64,000 nt of DNA from Secundilactobacillus paracollinoides DSM 15502 = JCM 11969 (GTDB lineage Bacteria > Bacillota > Bacilli > Lactobacillales > Lactobacillaceae): contig NZ_BBAG01000008.1 in NCBI RefSeq assembly GCF_001311135.1, positions 20,717 through 84,716 on the forward strand, written 5' to 3'. Below the pieces are notes generated by a model. It saw nothing but the letters and a program-made list of their open reading frames with translations, did not search any database and was not told the origin of the DNA. How positions within the stretch are numbered: the stretch's first letter is position 1; each line of letters begins with the position of its first letter. Shown one piece after another: positions 17,994 to 27,331 of the stretch. A program made the translations under genes and the position numbers.

Positions 17994-18696
17994 TTAGGCA
18001 TTTTTCTCAATTCGACTGGTACGATTCAGTTCACCGCGATAAAACAACAGATGCGGTTTTCCATAATAATACCCCTGGCGTAACCCAATGTTGAGGTCAT
18101 CCAACATCTGCTGGTCAGCCTGTGTTTCGACACCCTCAATGACAAATCGTAAGCCATTGTCAGCACTGATCTGCCGCCAATCATGCAGCGCTTTTGGAAT
18201 TGCATCTGCGTTGTTATCATGACGGAAATTTTGCATGGCCAACTTCAATTCTGATACATACGGCAACAGTGCTGATAGCGCTAAACTGGTTTTCGCCAGT
18301 CCCGACGTCATCTAAACTCACTTGCACCCCGCCCTCGTGTAACGTTCTGATACGGTCCAAAACGCACGCCGCGTCCTTTGGTGATCCGCACACTTCTTCG
18401 GTCAATTCAACGACAAGTCGAACAGGAAAAGCCCGTTGCTGAAAGTGAATCAGGTGCTGAACAACTTCGGGGTCCTGAATCTGCGTCCGGTTTAAATTAA
18501 AGCCGAGGTAGTGTGATTTCAGTTTTAACGTGTCAACGCAACGTTGAAGCAGTGTCAATTGACACGCCAATGATATGGCTGAAAAGTCTTTTGGTAACTG
18601 CCAGCGACCATCGCGAGATTCGCGAATGAGGGTCTCATAACCCACGATTGACTGTTTGAACCGGTTGACCTGGGGTTGTACAAAGAAACGATACAT
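17994..18696 (-). pseudogene. Stand-alone EAL domain protein (c-di-GMP phosphodiesterase-like), frameshifted
   Basis: A cytoplasmic EAL-only protein of about 230 aa closely related to the EAL half of the protein at 13892. The first part holds YETLIRES (ETL at the EAL position), FNLNRTQ, VVELTEE and SLDDVGTG; the second part holds ELKLAMQNF (Lys), VIEGVETQ and RQGYYYGKP. A frame change near 18296 (one extra base or two missing) separates them; removing one G gives DDVGTGKTSLALSALLPYV, which aligns well with the family. ATG 18696 (MYRFFVQP) is preferred over GTG 18753 by homology, though neither has a clear RBS. Confidence 0.75.
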
Positions 18697-18841
18697 GAAG
18701 CATTTCCAACTTTCTGTTTTGACCAATGCGCCCGACGATACACGTATATGCACTTACAAATTAATCCATTATAGCGTTTAACGTGCTGTTTTGAAAGGGA
18801 AAACTAGAAAGAACTCGGATGAACGCGCATGTCATCGGCTG

Positions 18842-19972
18842 TCAGTTACTGGTTGCCGCTTGTGAGTTGCTAGAAGTATTGGCATACAATACCTGACTGA
18901 CCGCTTGCGGAATTGTAAATTTATCAGGATTTCCAGCTAATACCGGACCAGTCGTGGCGTGAGTCAAGGAAAGGTCACTACGCAGTTCATTTGTGACGCG
19001 TTGTTGCTCCAGTCGCGGCATCACTTGAAAGGAGATGCCCTCGTACCACAAGCTCGTTTCGTTTACAGAAATGGCCTTGACCTTCTTTTTAGGATTGTAG
19101 TACTCAGTAGCTAGGCTCAACATATCCTTGGTGGTCAGATTGGTGCGCAAATTCTTTGAGATCGAGCTCATGAAGGTCTTATTCAGTAACAGCGCCGGGT
19201 TCTTTGCCTGTTTGACGAGCTGTGCAATCACCAGCCGCTGACGCTCAGTACGTCCGTAATCACCACGCGGATCTTCGTAGCGCATCCGCGTAAAGGCTAA
19301 CGCCGCCTTCCCATTCATTTTATGGTAGGTCTTAAAGTGAACGCCATCCTTCGCATACCTAAAGGTCGTCTTCCCCTTATAAAATTGGTAAAGATTCTTA
19401 CCAGTCTCGTGGGACGTATCCGTACTGAAGGTAAACGACAATGGCGATTCCACTGTAATCCCACCGATCTGATCCACTAATTTTTCCAGGCCGCCCATGT
19501 TCACGAGCGCAAAGTAGTCCACCGGCACATTCAGATACTTCGAAATTGTTGACATGGTATCACTGACGTTAGTAAACGTGTATACCGAGTTGATCTTCTG
19601 CGGGAACGTCGACTCCAACCCGGGAATGGCGATCATCGTGTCCCGTGGAATCGACACGAGATGAATGCCCTTCGTTTTGCTAACGGTAATGAGCATCATG
19701 GTATCTGTGCGCCCTTTATCGGTCCGGTCTAAGGCCCCAGTATCAGTCCCCATCAACAGGATTGAGATCGGCTGACCCTTGCGGATGATGGCGTCAGCCG
19801 GCCGACCACCCTTCTCATGAATTTTCGTGTAAGAATCAGATAAACTGCTGCTGACGGAGCGGTAGATGGTATTCAACCCGTAAAAGATGCCCAAGAGACA
19901 GGCAATAACGACACCAAGTGCGATCCACCGGCCACGCTTGTGTTGGCGATGCCGATCCATTCGATTATTCAT
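18842..19972 (-). CDS. LCP family (LytR-CpsA-Psr) cell-wall glycopolymer ligase
   Basis: A 376-aa protein: basic N-terminus, one membrane anchor (WIALGVVIACLLGIFYGL, about residues 15-32), then an extracellular LCP domain with ILLMGTDTG, TDTMMLITVSKTK, SIPRDTMIAIPG and MRYEDPRGDYGRTERQR, the conserved Arg/Asp residues for pyrophosphate and polyprenyl binding. LCP enzymes transfer teichoic acid or polysaccharide chains to peptidoglycan. ATG 19972 with AAGGGTG upstream; the longer ORF from 20029 is rejected. A terminator hairpin lies directly upstream. Confidence 0.9.
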   Translation of the reverse strand: MNNRMDRHRQHKRGRWIALGVVIACLLGIFYGLNTIYRSVSSSLSDSYTKIHEKGGRPADAIIRKGQPISILLMGTDTGALDRTDKGRTDTMMLITVSKTKGIHLVSIPRDTMIAIPGLESTFPQKINSVYTFTNVSDTMSTISKYLNVPVDYFALVNMGGLEKLVDQIGGITVESPLSFTFSTDTSHETGKNLYQFYKGKTTFRYAKDGVHFKTYHKMNGKAALAFTRMRYEDPRGDYGRTERQRLVIAQLVKQAKNPALLLNKTFMSSISKNLRTNLTTKDMLSLATEYYNPKKKVKAISVNETSLWYEGISFQVMPRLEQQRVTNELRSDLSLTHATTGPVLAGNPDKFTIPQAVSQVLYANTSSNSQAATSN

Positions 19973-20000
19973 AACTTTCACCCTTACCCTTATAACTACG

Positions 20001-20063
20001 CAAAAACGCGCCGTTGTTTTAAAAATCACACAAATAAGTGTAATTTTTTTCGAACAACGGCGC
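20001..20063 (-). terminator. Terminator or leader hairpin upstream of the LCP gene
   Basis: On the minus strand GCGCCGTTGTT (20063-20053) pairs with AACAACGGCGC (20018-20008), then GTTTTTG follows. It could end the transcript of the two-component operon or attenuate the LCP gene, whose start is only 30 bp further. Confidence 0.6.
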
Positions 20064-20097
20064 TACGTATGGTTTATTAAGGGTTTCTGAAAATCTT

Positions 20098-20166
20098 TAA
20101 GAGTGTGGAGAAAGGCGTTTTGAGGGCAGTAGCTTCAGCCTTCGGAACACGTTTCCGCAATGTAAA
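20098..20166. repeat. Family A repeat, minimal copy (A5a)
   Basis: AGAGTGTGGAGAAAGGCG is followed at once by the closing arm GCCTTCGGAACACGTTTC and CGCAATGTAAA. Only the outer stem remains. It shows the two ends of the element clearly. Confidence 0.7.
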
Positions 20167-20240
20167 ATTTAAAAATCGTAATCAGTAACCACTTTAAAAA
20201 TGAAGACCACAATCCAGAGCCTACCTTTTCGACACGTTAT

Positions 20241-20376
20241 CTATTAGCCTCGAGACTAAACGTGTTTCGCAAGGCTGAGGCTACTGCGTAAGCCGACTCT
20301 GGCAAAAATCCAGGCCCGGGATTTTCTGCCAGAGTCAGCTTACGCTCCGCCCTCAAACCGCCTTGCTACACACTCT
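20241..20376. repeat. Family A repeat (A5b)
   Basis: A full copy from TATTAGCCTCGAGAC to CTACACACTCT. GTAAGCCGACTCTGGCA pairs with TGCCAGAGTCAGCTTAC; outer stem GCAAGGC/GCCTTGC. The distal end contains CTA (20366-20368), the stop of the reconstructed histidine kinase frame. Confidence 0.85.
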
Positions 20377-21741
20377 TAAACCGAATCACAAAACAACTCC
20401 CAGCTGCTGATTATCCTTCACATCAACGGTTGCGTCATTCAATTCAACCAACTGTCTGACGATTGCAAGCCCGATGCCATACCCCGCCACCTGTTTGGAG
20501 CGGGACTGGTCGGCGCGGTAAAACCGGTCAAAAATTTTTGCCTTATCCGCGTCACTAATACCAATGCCATGGTCGGCAACAGTAATGGCAACCGTGTTTT
20601 CGGATTCTCGCTTTGCGCTCACCGTAACCTGCGTTTCAACCGATGAATACTTACGCGCATTATCGATAAGCGCGGTCAAGATTTGCTGGACTTGCCCAGC
20701 ATTAGCGTGAATCAGCAACTTTTCTGGTAGCTTCATCACCACCTGTTGTCCTTGCTGGTATTGCGCAACCACCGTTCGAATAATTGGCACAACGTCAACC
20801 GTGGTCAACTCAGCTTCAGCTTTTGTGGAGCGGGACAGCGCCAGTAAACTCGTCACCAATTCCTGCATCTGGTGGGCTTCATCATCAATATAACCCACGG
20901 ATTCCTGAATAATTTCCGGGTGGTCGGCGGCGTGTTTTTCAAGCAGCTCTGTGTGCCCTAAAATGACAGCAATCGGGGTTCGCAATTCGTGGGAGGCGTC
21001 CGAAATGAATTGTTGGTTTTTCAAGATCGTATCGTTTAACGACCCGAGCAGCGTATTAAACACGTCGCCAAGTTCCTGAACTTCCTCCGGGTTCGTTGGT
21101 ACAGTCAATGTTTCGTGGTACGACTGCTTGGGCTTTTGAATCAGGTCTTGCGTCGAGTCGGTCAATGCGGTCAAGGTTGGTTGAGGCGCTTCGATAATTG
21201 TGAAATGATCCAGACACCAATGACGAGACTTAAAATCAAAATAATGATCACAAGTTCAATAATAATGACAAACATCCGCACGACGCGATCAAGGCTCTGC
21301 CAAACGGTGTAGTGTACCGTCACTGGCTGGCCGTGGGCGGTCGCGCGGCGCGTTGCTGTCGCTTTAAAGTACAGCCCAGACCCTCGTTGGGCCGCTCCGA
21401 GTCAGTGCGTGCAACGGGTGGCTGGTGAGCGTCCTGGTACCCTTTGTGACGTGGTGAAACAGTGTGGTCCCGTTGCTGGTGGTTCGGACTGCCACAAACG
21501 TTGAGTTCGTATTGACATCGTAGTTTGACTCCCAAAACCGCCACTTGACGTCACCATTCGTCGTGGCGTTCTTTAACGTTTGAATGACATCAGTGCTGTA
21601 ATCTCGTTTATCATCCAGCAAGCGGTACCCCACGACGGTGAGAATCGACAAACTCGTCAGCATCACGATCACGATAATCATAATGGCGTAGACCCGGGTG
21701 AAACGAGAAGCGCTGGTATAGGATTTTGCCTTAGTTGTCAT
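20366..21741 (-). pseudogene. Sensor histidine kinase (ArlS-like), three frameshifts
   Basis: Two membrane segments (MIIVIVMLTSLSILTVVGY and, in another frame, FVIIIELVIIILILSLVIG) flank an extracellular domain. The HisKA box SDASHELRTPIAV carries the phosphorylated His, and the ATPase domain has NARKYS, DHGIGISDADKAKIFDRF and GYGIGLAIV. Frames break near 21378, near 21175 (a CC that should be CCC) and near 20399 (GGG that should be GGGG). Repairing the last one gives QQLGSCFVIRFKSV and a stop inside repeat A5b. The first 11 bases overlap the response regulator gene, so both are coupled. Family length is normal once joined (about 455 aa). Confidence 0.8.
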
Positions 21742-22408
21742 TGCCTGCCGTCCTCATGGTGTACCCGATCCCGCGCACAGTCTGGATCACGTCGCTATCG
21801 TCGTCATCGATCTTCTCGCGCAGATGGCGAATGTACACGTCCAAAATATTAGTGCCGCCAGTGTAGTCGGTGCCCCAGACTTGGTCCAGCAGCTCATCGC
21901 GGCTGACGACCTGATTCACGTTTTTGATCAGCGTCAACAACAGCGTATACTCACGCTGACTTAGTTGGATAAACGTCCCATTTTTGACGGCTGAATGCGC
22001 CTTAGTGTCCAGCTGAATGTCGTTGACCTGATAAGTTGCGCGTTCGTGGCCGCGTCGCAGCACCACCCGAATCCGCGCCAGCAGCTCTTCCATTTTAAAT
22101 GGTTTAGTAATGTAATCATCCGCGCCGTAGTCCAGGCCCGCCACTTTATCGCTCACGTAATCCCGGGCAGTCATCATAATGATCGGCACGTCATCGGTCT
22201 GCCGGATGCGCCGCAGCACGCCAAGGCCGTCCATTTTAGGCAACATCCAGTCCAGTAAGATCACATCGACCTGGGCGTTGTCTTCGTAGACCTGCAGCCC
22301 TTCCAGCCCATCGTAGGCCAGCAGCACGCTATAGTCTTCAAATTGTAATTCAGTTTTTAAGTAGGCGGCCATCCCTGGCTCGTCTTCGATCACTAGTACA
22401 GTCGGCAT
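21731..22408 (-). CDS. OmpR family response regulator
   Basis: A 225-aa regulator with a receiver domain (acidic pair EDEPGMAAYL, phosphoacceptor Asp in VILLDWMLPKMDG, Lys in ITKPFKMEELLARI) and a winged-helix DNA-binding domain (LSQREYTLLLTLIKN, VDVYIRHLREKI-type ILDVYIRHLREKID). Similar to ArlR-type regulators. It is followed with an 11-bp overlap by its kinase. Start ATG 22408 with GGAGAACAACA upstream. Targets are unknown; the divergent P-type ATPase is one possibility. Confidence 0.9.
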   Translation of the reverse strand: MPTVLVIEDEPGMAAYLKTELQFEDYSVLLAYDGLEGLQVYEDNAQVDVILLDWMLPKMDGLGVLRRIRQTDDVPIIMMTARDYVSDKVAGLDYGADDYITKPFKMEELLARIRVVLRRGHERATYQVNDIQLDTKAHSAVKNGTFIQLSQREYTLLLTLIKNVNQVVSRDELLDQVWGTDYTGGTNILDVYIRHLREKIDDDDSDVIQTVRGIGYTMRTAGNDN

Positions 22409-22635
22409 TGTTGTTCTCCTCTTTTACAGTATCGATGCTATTATACCCGATATTCCAGTCACCCGTCAGATACCGCGCCAAACGAAATGGTTTCTCAAGG
22501 TCTTGGCCAACTGTTATTCCGAAAACACATTTACGCATTACCTAAAGTTGGCATTGTTGAGCAGTTGTCTCGACCTGAATCGGGTTTCACGAGATAATTA
22601 AGACAGGAAACAATTGGTTTACTGGAGGTGGTTTC

Positions 22636-24438
22636 ATGCAAAAACTCGCAAATTATAAACGGCTCTGGCTGGTGCTCATCGTGGCAGTGGTTGCCTTCGG
22701 TCTGGAATTTGGCGCGCACCAAAACGGGATTGCTCAGGTATTAGTTACAGTCCTTGGCTCGCTGATCGCACTCCTGATGTTCATCGACATGGTTAAAACG
22801 TTGCGGTCAGGCAAATTCGGCGTGGATCTGCTGGCCATAACTGCTGTGATCGCCACGCTAGCCATCGGCGAATACTGGGCCGCCCTTATCGTCCTCCTGA
22901 TGCTCACCGGTGGCGACGCTCTGGAAGATTACGCCGCTAGTAAGGCGAACTCGGATTTGAAACAGCTCCTCGAAAACTCGCCGCAAACTGCCCATTTACT
23001 CGGTGAAACGACTCGGGAAATTCCCGTTGATGACGTGCAGATCGGCGACCATCTGCTGGTCAAACCAGGTGAGGTCGTCCCTGTTGACGGCACCTTGTTA
23101 AAGGGCACGGCGACCCTGGATGAATCGTCACTTACCGGCGAGTCTCGCCCAATCGATAAGCGTGCCGGCGAATCAGTGATGTCTGGTGCAGTCAACGGTG
23201 ACGCCGCCTTTGAATTCGTGGCGGATCGGCAGGCCAAGGATAGCCAGTATCAAAGTATCATCCAACTCGTTAAACAAGCGGAGGCCCAGCCCGCCCACTT
23301 CGTTCGAATGGCGGACCGTTACGCCGTGCCATTTACCATTCTGGCCTACGTGATTGCTGGTACGGGATGGATCGTTTCAGGCGATCCGGTGCGATTTGCG
23401 CAGGTACTGGTGGTCGCCTCACCCTGCCCGCTGATTTTAGCCGCACCAATTGCGTTGGTGGCGGGGATGAGTCGCGCAAGTCAGAGCGGGATCATCGTCA
23501 AAACTGGGACCACGCTCGAAAAGCTGGCCAAAGTAAAAACGGTGGCGTTTGATAAAACGGGCACGATCACCAAGGGTAATTTGACCGTCACAGCCGTTCT
23601 GCCCGAACCGGAAACGACGGCTGCTGAGCTGTTAACATTGGCCGCAACCACCGAACAGCAGTCCAATCATATTTTGGCACGCGCCATCGTCGCGGCTGCT
23701 CCGGACACGTTACCAAGTGCCACTGCGTTGACTGAAGTCACTGGTGGCGGTGTTCAGGCCACCGTCAATGGTCGGCTGGTCAAGGCGGGTAAGGCCGACT
23801 TTGTGATGCCGGCTAATTCGATCACAAAATCAGCGGTGACCGCCGTTTACGTTTCAGCTGATGATCACTATTTGGGCCGAATTGAATTTGCGGATGAATT
23901 ACGACCCGAGGCCAGACAAACGATGTCGGGATTGCATCAACTTGGCATTCGAAACTTAGTCATGATTTCCGGCGACCGCCAGCCAATTGCTGAAAAAATC
24001 GCCAAGGCTGTTGGCATCGATGAGGTGCATGCGGACTGCCTGCCGGAGGATAAGATCAAGGTCCTGGCCACACTGTCACCAGTGCAACGCCCCGTTGCCA
24101 TGGTCGGTGACGGCGTGAACGATGCGCCGTCGCTGGTCACGGCGGACGTCGGGCTCGCGATGGGCGCTAGTGGTGCTACGGCGGCCAGCGAATCCGCGGA
24201 TGCTGTGATCATGAAGGATGACCTCAGCCGGGTCGTTACCGCAACAACGATTGCCCGCTATACCATGAAGATTGCCCGTCAATCTGTTTTGATTGGCATC
24301 GCAATCTGTACGATTCTGATGCTGATTGCCAGCTTCGGTGTCATTCCAACCATTGTTGGGGCACTGCTACAGGAAGTCGTGGATACCGTGACGATTCTTT
24401 ATGCGTTGCGGGCTAGAAGCCAGCGGGCCGTTGATTAA
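22636..24438 (+). CDS. P1B-type heavy-metal translocating ATPase
   Basis: A 600-aa cation pump. Motifs: TGES in SLTGESRPI (actuator), the membrane metal site SPCPLIL instead of CPC, DKTGTITKG with the phosphorylated Asp, and MVGDGVNDAPSL. There is no N-terminal HMA domain. The last membrane region reads LLQEVVDTVTILYALRA. SPC is typical of the P1B-4 (Co/Fe/Zn) group, but the HEGGT motif of that group is not found, so the metal is open. ATG 22636 follows GGAGGTGG. Divergent from the two-component operon, monocistronic, with its own terminator. Confidence 0.9.
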   Translation: MQKLANYKRLWLVLIVAVVAFGLEFGAHQNGIAQVLVTVLGSLIALLMFIDMVKTLRSGKFGVDLLAITAVIATLAIGEYWAALIVLLMLTGGDALEDYAASKANSDLKQLLENSPQTAHLLGETTREIPVDDVQIGDHLLVKPGEVVPVDGTLLKGTATLDESSLTGESRPIDKRAGESVMSGAVNGDAAFEFVADRQAKDSQYQSIIQLVKQAEAQPAHFVRMADRYAVPFTILAYVIAGTGWIVSGDPVRFAQVLVVASPCPLILAAPIALVAGMSRASQSGIIVKTGTTLEKLAKVKTVAFDKTGTITKGNLTVTAVLPEPETTAAELLTLAATTEQQSNHILARAIVAAAPDTLPSATALTEVTGGGVQATVNGRLVKAGKADFVMPANSITKSAVTAVYVSADDHYLGRIEFADELRPEARQTMSGLHQLGIRNLVMISGDRQPIAEKIAKAVGIDEVHADCLPEDKIKVLATLSPVQRPVAMVGDGVNDAPSLVTADVGLAMGASGATAASESADAVIMKDDLSRVVTATTIARYTMKIARQSVLIGIAICTILMLIASFGVIPTIVGALLQEVVDTVTILYALRARSQRAVD

Positions 24439-24446
24439 GCAGATAA

Positions 24447-24494
24447 AACGCACATTAACTCGGGAAACAATTCCGGTTGATGTGCGTTCTTTTG
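24447..24494 (+). terminator. Rho-independent terminator
   Basis: AACGCACATTAACTCGG pairs with CCGGTTGATGTGCGTT (one bulge), followed by CTTTTGTGTTTT. Confidence 0.8.
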
Positions 24495-24574
24495 TGTTTT
24501 AGTTTACGTTGATTGCTTTCTTGGCTACCTGCCGAAACGCGATTCAGAGGGAGTCTTTCCAATGTTAGGTGATA

Positions 24575-24755
24575 TTCCGTTTCATTCCGCAATTTGGCAC
24601 GGCGCTGAAGTGGCTCGCGATGAAGCTAATTCGATTTCTGCTGCGCAGCTCTCGAATGGATCTCCATCGACTCGCACATCAGTAACCGACCAAAGAACGG
24701 TCGCTAACTGATGTCGACACCACAGCACCGTGCCAAATTACTCCATTTCACTGAC
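24575..24755 (+). repeat. Family B three-stem repeat (B1)
   Basis: Outer stem: GCAATTTGGCACGG with CCGTGCCAAATTAC. Stem 1: CTAATTCGA...TCGAATGGATCTCC around CTGCTGCGCAG. Stem 2: ACATCAGTAACCGACC with GGTCGCTAACTGATGT. The linker CGACACCACAGC joins stem 2 to the outer stem. Together with the spacer (24756-24955) and the truncated partner at 24956 it forms a composite unit. Confidence 0.85.
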
Positions 24756-25012
24756 GTTAAGCTTGCTTGTTACCACTAGTTAAGCATTACCATGGCGTTA
24801 AACCTAGTTTGCAGAGAATCCGCCCTCGACTGCCATTAAGCCCATTGACAGCAATGCTTTTAATGATGTGCAAATTGCCCGTGCCGATTAATTAACAGCC
24901 TCCATGACACCACTTATAAAGGCTTACCATCAATGCTGACGATTACAAGTATCGTGGCGTAGTCGTGCCGGTCGGCATTGCATGCTATGGTGTCGGTGGA
25001 ACAAAACGACAT
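24756..25012 (+). repeat. Conserved spacer and truncated partner (C type) of composite element 1
   Basis: Contains GAGAATCCGCCCTCGACTGC, which is almost identical in the copies near 34.6 and 48.7 kb. From about 24956 it continues as GCGTAGTCGTGCCGGTCGGC and GCTATGGTGTCGGTGG, the first arm of the inverted partner (complement of the right arm of C4 at 31086-31120), and then breaks off. No gene is visible. Confidence 0.7.
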
Positions 25013-25084
25013 CAAAGCCCTCCTTTGAATTACTTAACAATGGAAATACCCTTCGGAAGGCAAGGGACGGTTCTCTCAACGCGC

Positions 25085-25324
25085 TTACTTTTGCGAATCA
25101 TAGGCCCGCTTTGACTTAAACCCAGCCCGAAAAACGATTTTCATTTGTTCAATATGTCGTTCCTTCGTTGCCTCAGCCTTGGCGCCAAAAATGAATCTGG
25201 CCCATTCTCGTTGGTAACCTGGGGTGAGGTCGTTGAAGAACTTAAATAAAGTCTCATCATCCTTCAGTAGATCTGCCACTGCTGGAATATCCTTTTCATA
25301 ATCAGCTAAACTCTTTTGTGCCAA
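25085..25324 (-). CDS. Small YdeI/OmdA-like protein
   Basis: A 79-aa protein resembling the C-terminal domain of the YdeI/OmpD-associated family: LTPGYQREWARFIFGAKAEATKERHIEQ matches the family pattern of a helix ending in R-I-E. Longer members have an N-terminal DUF1801-type domain, missing here. TTG 25324 is the likely start, with AAGGACG upstream; no ATG is in frame at the N-terminus. It is flanked on both sides by repeat fragments. Function unknown. Confidence 0.65.
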   Translation of the reverse strand: MAQKSLADYEKDIPAVADLLKDDETLFKFFNDLTPGYQREWARFIFGAKAEATKERHIEQMKIVFRAGFKSKRAYDSQK

Positions 25325-25404
25325 AAGTAGTCACGTCCTTTGTTTTAAGTTGCCATTAGTATACCATGCCTGATAATGACACCAATTATGACATTTTACT
25401 ACCC

Positions 25405-25462
25405 ATGATGTCGATTACAAGTATCGCAGCGTAGTGAAACCGTTCAGCAATTAATGCCATTT
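25405..25462 (+). repeat. Fragment of the family B/C composite
   Basis: GATTACAAGTATCGCAGCGT and AGTGAAACCGTTCAGCAAT repeat the junction of spacer and C arm seen at 24942-24985 and 48795-48835. Nothing else of the element remains here. Confidence 0.6.
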
Positions 25463-25474
25463 GACTCATCTAAC

Positions 25475-25511
25475 AAAAACCACTCCCAGCGTATAAGAGG
25501 AGTGGTTTTTT
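25475..25511. terminator. Rho-independent terminator
   Basis: AAAAACCACTCC pairs with GGAGTGGTTTTT around a 12-base loop, immediately after the LCP-like gene. Confidence 0.8.
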
Positions 25512-25515
25512 GCGA

Positions 25516-26148
25516 TTACTTAAGGGTCGCTGAAATGGCCTTTTGAACGTGGGTTAAGTCAGTCGGCGTTGCAAGTGACAAGGTCTGCCCGTTAGCAACC
25601 CTCTTGGCACCCGTTAACCGTTGTGTCTTAACCGTTCTCGTTGCTGCGAGATAGTCGCTGGTGATGGTCTTAAGCTGACGCGTTGAGAAACTCGTGCTGG
25701 TGTTATCCTTTAACACGTTTAAAGCCCCAACTTTCGCTAGGTTAGTTGCCGTTTTCTGAGTTGTGACAACGGCGCCATCCACTGACACGTGCATTAAATC
25801 GCGCACTGTCTGCACTGCTGTGGTTGCGCCGCCAGCATCAAAAGCGGTTGATAACGGCATCAGCGCATAGTTCTTATACCCGCGGATCGTTGTTTCCTCG
25901 TTATTTGGAATCTGGGTTAACAGCGTTTCTTGTTTCTTCGGATTCAGCGAAACGAGTGTCATGCTTGACTGCGTTTTGCCATTATCAGTTGTCCCGATTA
26001 CTAGGACGTTTAACGGCTCGTGACCACTCACCTTAGTGCTAGCAGCCTGTGTCGGTTGCACACCGAGCTTGAACCAGGCAAACCCAACGCCAATAACAAG
26101 TACCGCAACGATTGCCAAGAACTTAACATTTTTCAAAAGTTTCATCAT
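25516..26148 (-). CDS. Secreted LCP-like protein with degenerate catalytic motif
   Basis: A 210-aa protein with a signal peptide or anchor (LAIVAVLVIGVGFAWFKLG) followed by PLNVLVIGTTDNGKTQSSMTL and VSLNPKKQETLLTQIPNNEE, which follows the LCP pattern ILLLGTD...DTMMLVSINP...SIPRDT. The key Arg-Asp of IPRD is replaced by IPNN, and the later Arg-rich motifs are missing, so ligase activity is doubtful; a binding or regulatory role is more likely. ATG 26148 is behind AAGGGGG; the longer ORF (to 26301) lacks an RBS. Monocistronic. Confidence 0.65.
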   Translation of the reverse strand: MMKLLKNVKFLAIVAVLVIGVGFAWFKLGVQPTQAASTKVSGHEPLNVLVIGTTDNGKTQSSMTLVSLNPKKQETLLTQIPNNEETTIRGYKNYALMPLSTAFDAGGATTAVQTVRDLMHVSVDGAVVTTQKTATNLAKVGALNVLKDNTSTSFSTRQLKTITSDYLAATRTVKTQRLTGAKRVANGQTLSLATPTDLTHVQKAISATLK

Positions 26149-26340
26149 TGAGACCCCCTTCAATTGATTACGGGCCTCATTATGGGGGTTTCTGAAAAAT
26201 ACCGCGACGTCAAATTCTACCAGTCTCAGGTATATCGGTTTTATAAGAGATACCTGAAAGCTTGGTATGACAATGATTCTATAAAATGAGATAAACGGCA
26301 CAATTTCAAAAATCCAACAATAATCAAACTAATTTCAAGT

Positions 26341-26388
26341 AAAAAGGCTTACTAACGCTTATATGTCGGCGTTAGTAAGTCATACTTT
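26341..26388. terminator. Rho-independent terminator
   Basis: GGCTTACTAACGC pairs with GCGTTAGTAAGTC, with A tract before and a T-rich end after, between the LCP-like gene and lysR. Confidence 0.7.
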
Positions 26389-26437
26389 TAAAGTAAATCT
26401 AATATGCAAAACTAGTGGTTGTGCCAGCAAGCACTGC

Positions 26438-27297
26438 CTAATCGTGAAATTGCTGAATGAATAGTTTAAGCAGCGGACTGGCAGCCGTGTCTTTGGGCCA
26501 AAGTAATTTCGCCTGCGTCCGCCACCCCGCAAAATTAATCGGGTGGATCGTCACACCGATGCCGAGGTAGGCCAGCCCGACCGATTCTGGCACCAGTGCG
26601 ACGCCGAGCTTGGCGTTTGCCAGCTGCACCGCTGTCCGCGCGTCGTCACAATAGCTGGCAATAAATGGATTAATGTCCTGTTCAAAGAACGTTTGATTGA
26701 AAATATTACGAAAGCGCCGGTACACGATCAGCGGCAGGGCGTCCAGATCATGAATCGAGATTCGAGACGCTAATCCCGTTTCATAGGCTTAGGCACGACC
26801 GCCACCATCCGTTCTTCCATGAGTGCCTCCTCGCGCATGTGGCGCACCGAAAATGGTGTCCGCACGATTGCAGCATCGATTTGATGCTTCTCAAGTTGGT
26901 CAATCAACTGATAGGTGTCACTCTCTGAAATCAATAATTGGACGTTGGGGTAGTAGTCGGTGATGGTTGCCAGCGTGTTGGGCACGACTCCAACAGCAGA
27001 TGAGATCATCCCCAACCGTAATTTCCCGGAAACAGCGGTGCCCAAAAAACGCACCTGGTGATCCGCTTCCGCACGCAGTTGAATGAGTTGGTCAGCATAA
27101 GCCAACAGCAGTTTACCGGCATCCGTCGGCACCACCCCCTTGGCACCCCGATTCAGCAGCTGCACGTTGAGTTCGTCCTCAAGGTTGCTGATCTGCCTGG
27201 AAAGCGGTGGCTGGGCCATATGTAGCTGTTTGGCAGCGGCCGTAAAACTGCCCATCTCAACGACCGTTTTAAAGTAAGATAACTGGCGAAATTCCAT
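26438..27297 (-). pseudogene. LysR family transcriptional regulator, one frameshift
   Basis: The N-terminal HTH (SYFKTVVEMGSFTAAAKQLH, QPPLSRQISNLEDELNV) is classical LysR, followed by a substrate-binding domain split by a shift near 26782. Adding one G (ATGAAACGGG to ATGGAAACGGG) turns PMKRD-stop into PMETGLASRISIHDLDALPL, which runs into the second part (YRRFRNIFNQTFFEQ... LGVALVPESVG). Rejoined length is about 286 aa, typical. It lies next to and in the same direction as marR, 34 bp apart. Confidence 0.8.
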
Positions 27298-27331
27298 GAT
27301 TCATCCCCCAATGGATCGTTAGCCGCGCCGA

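Noticed and set aside
24541..25012. CRISPR array or tandem repeats
   Set aside because: The repeats are dispersed inverted structures of 130-190 bp, not short direct repeats with regular spacers, and no cas gene is present.
24439..25084. Degenerate transposase gene inside the repeat region
   Set aside because: No frame longer than a few dozen codons, no DDE, Y1 or HUH motif in any of the composite spacers.
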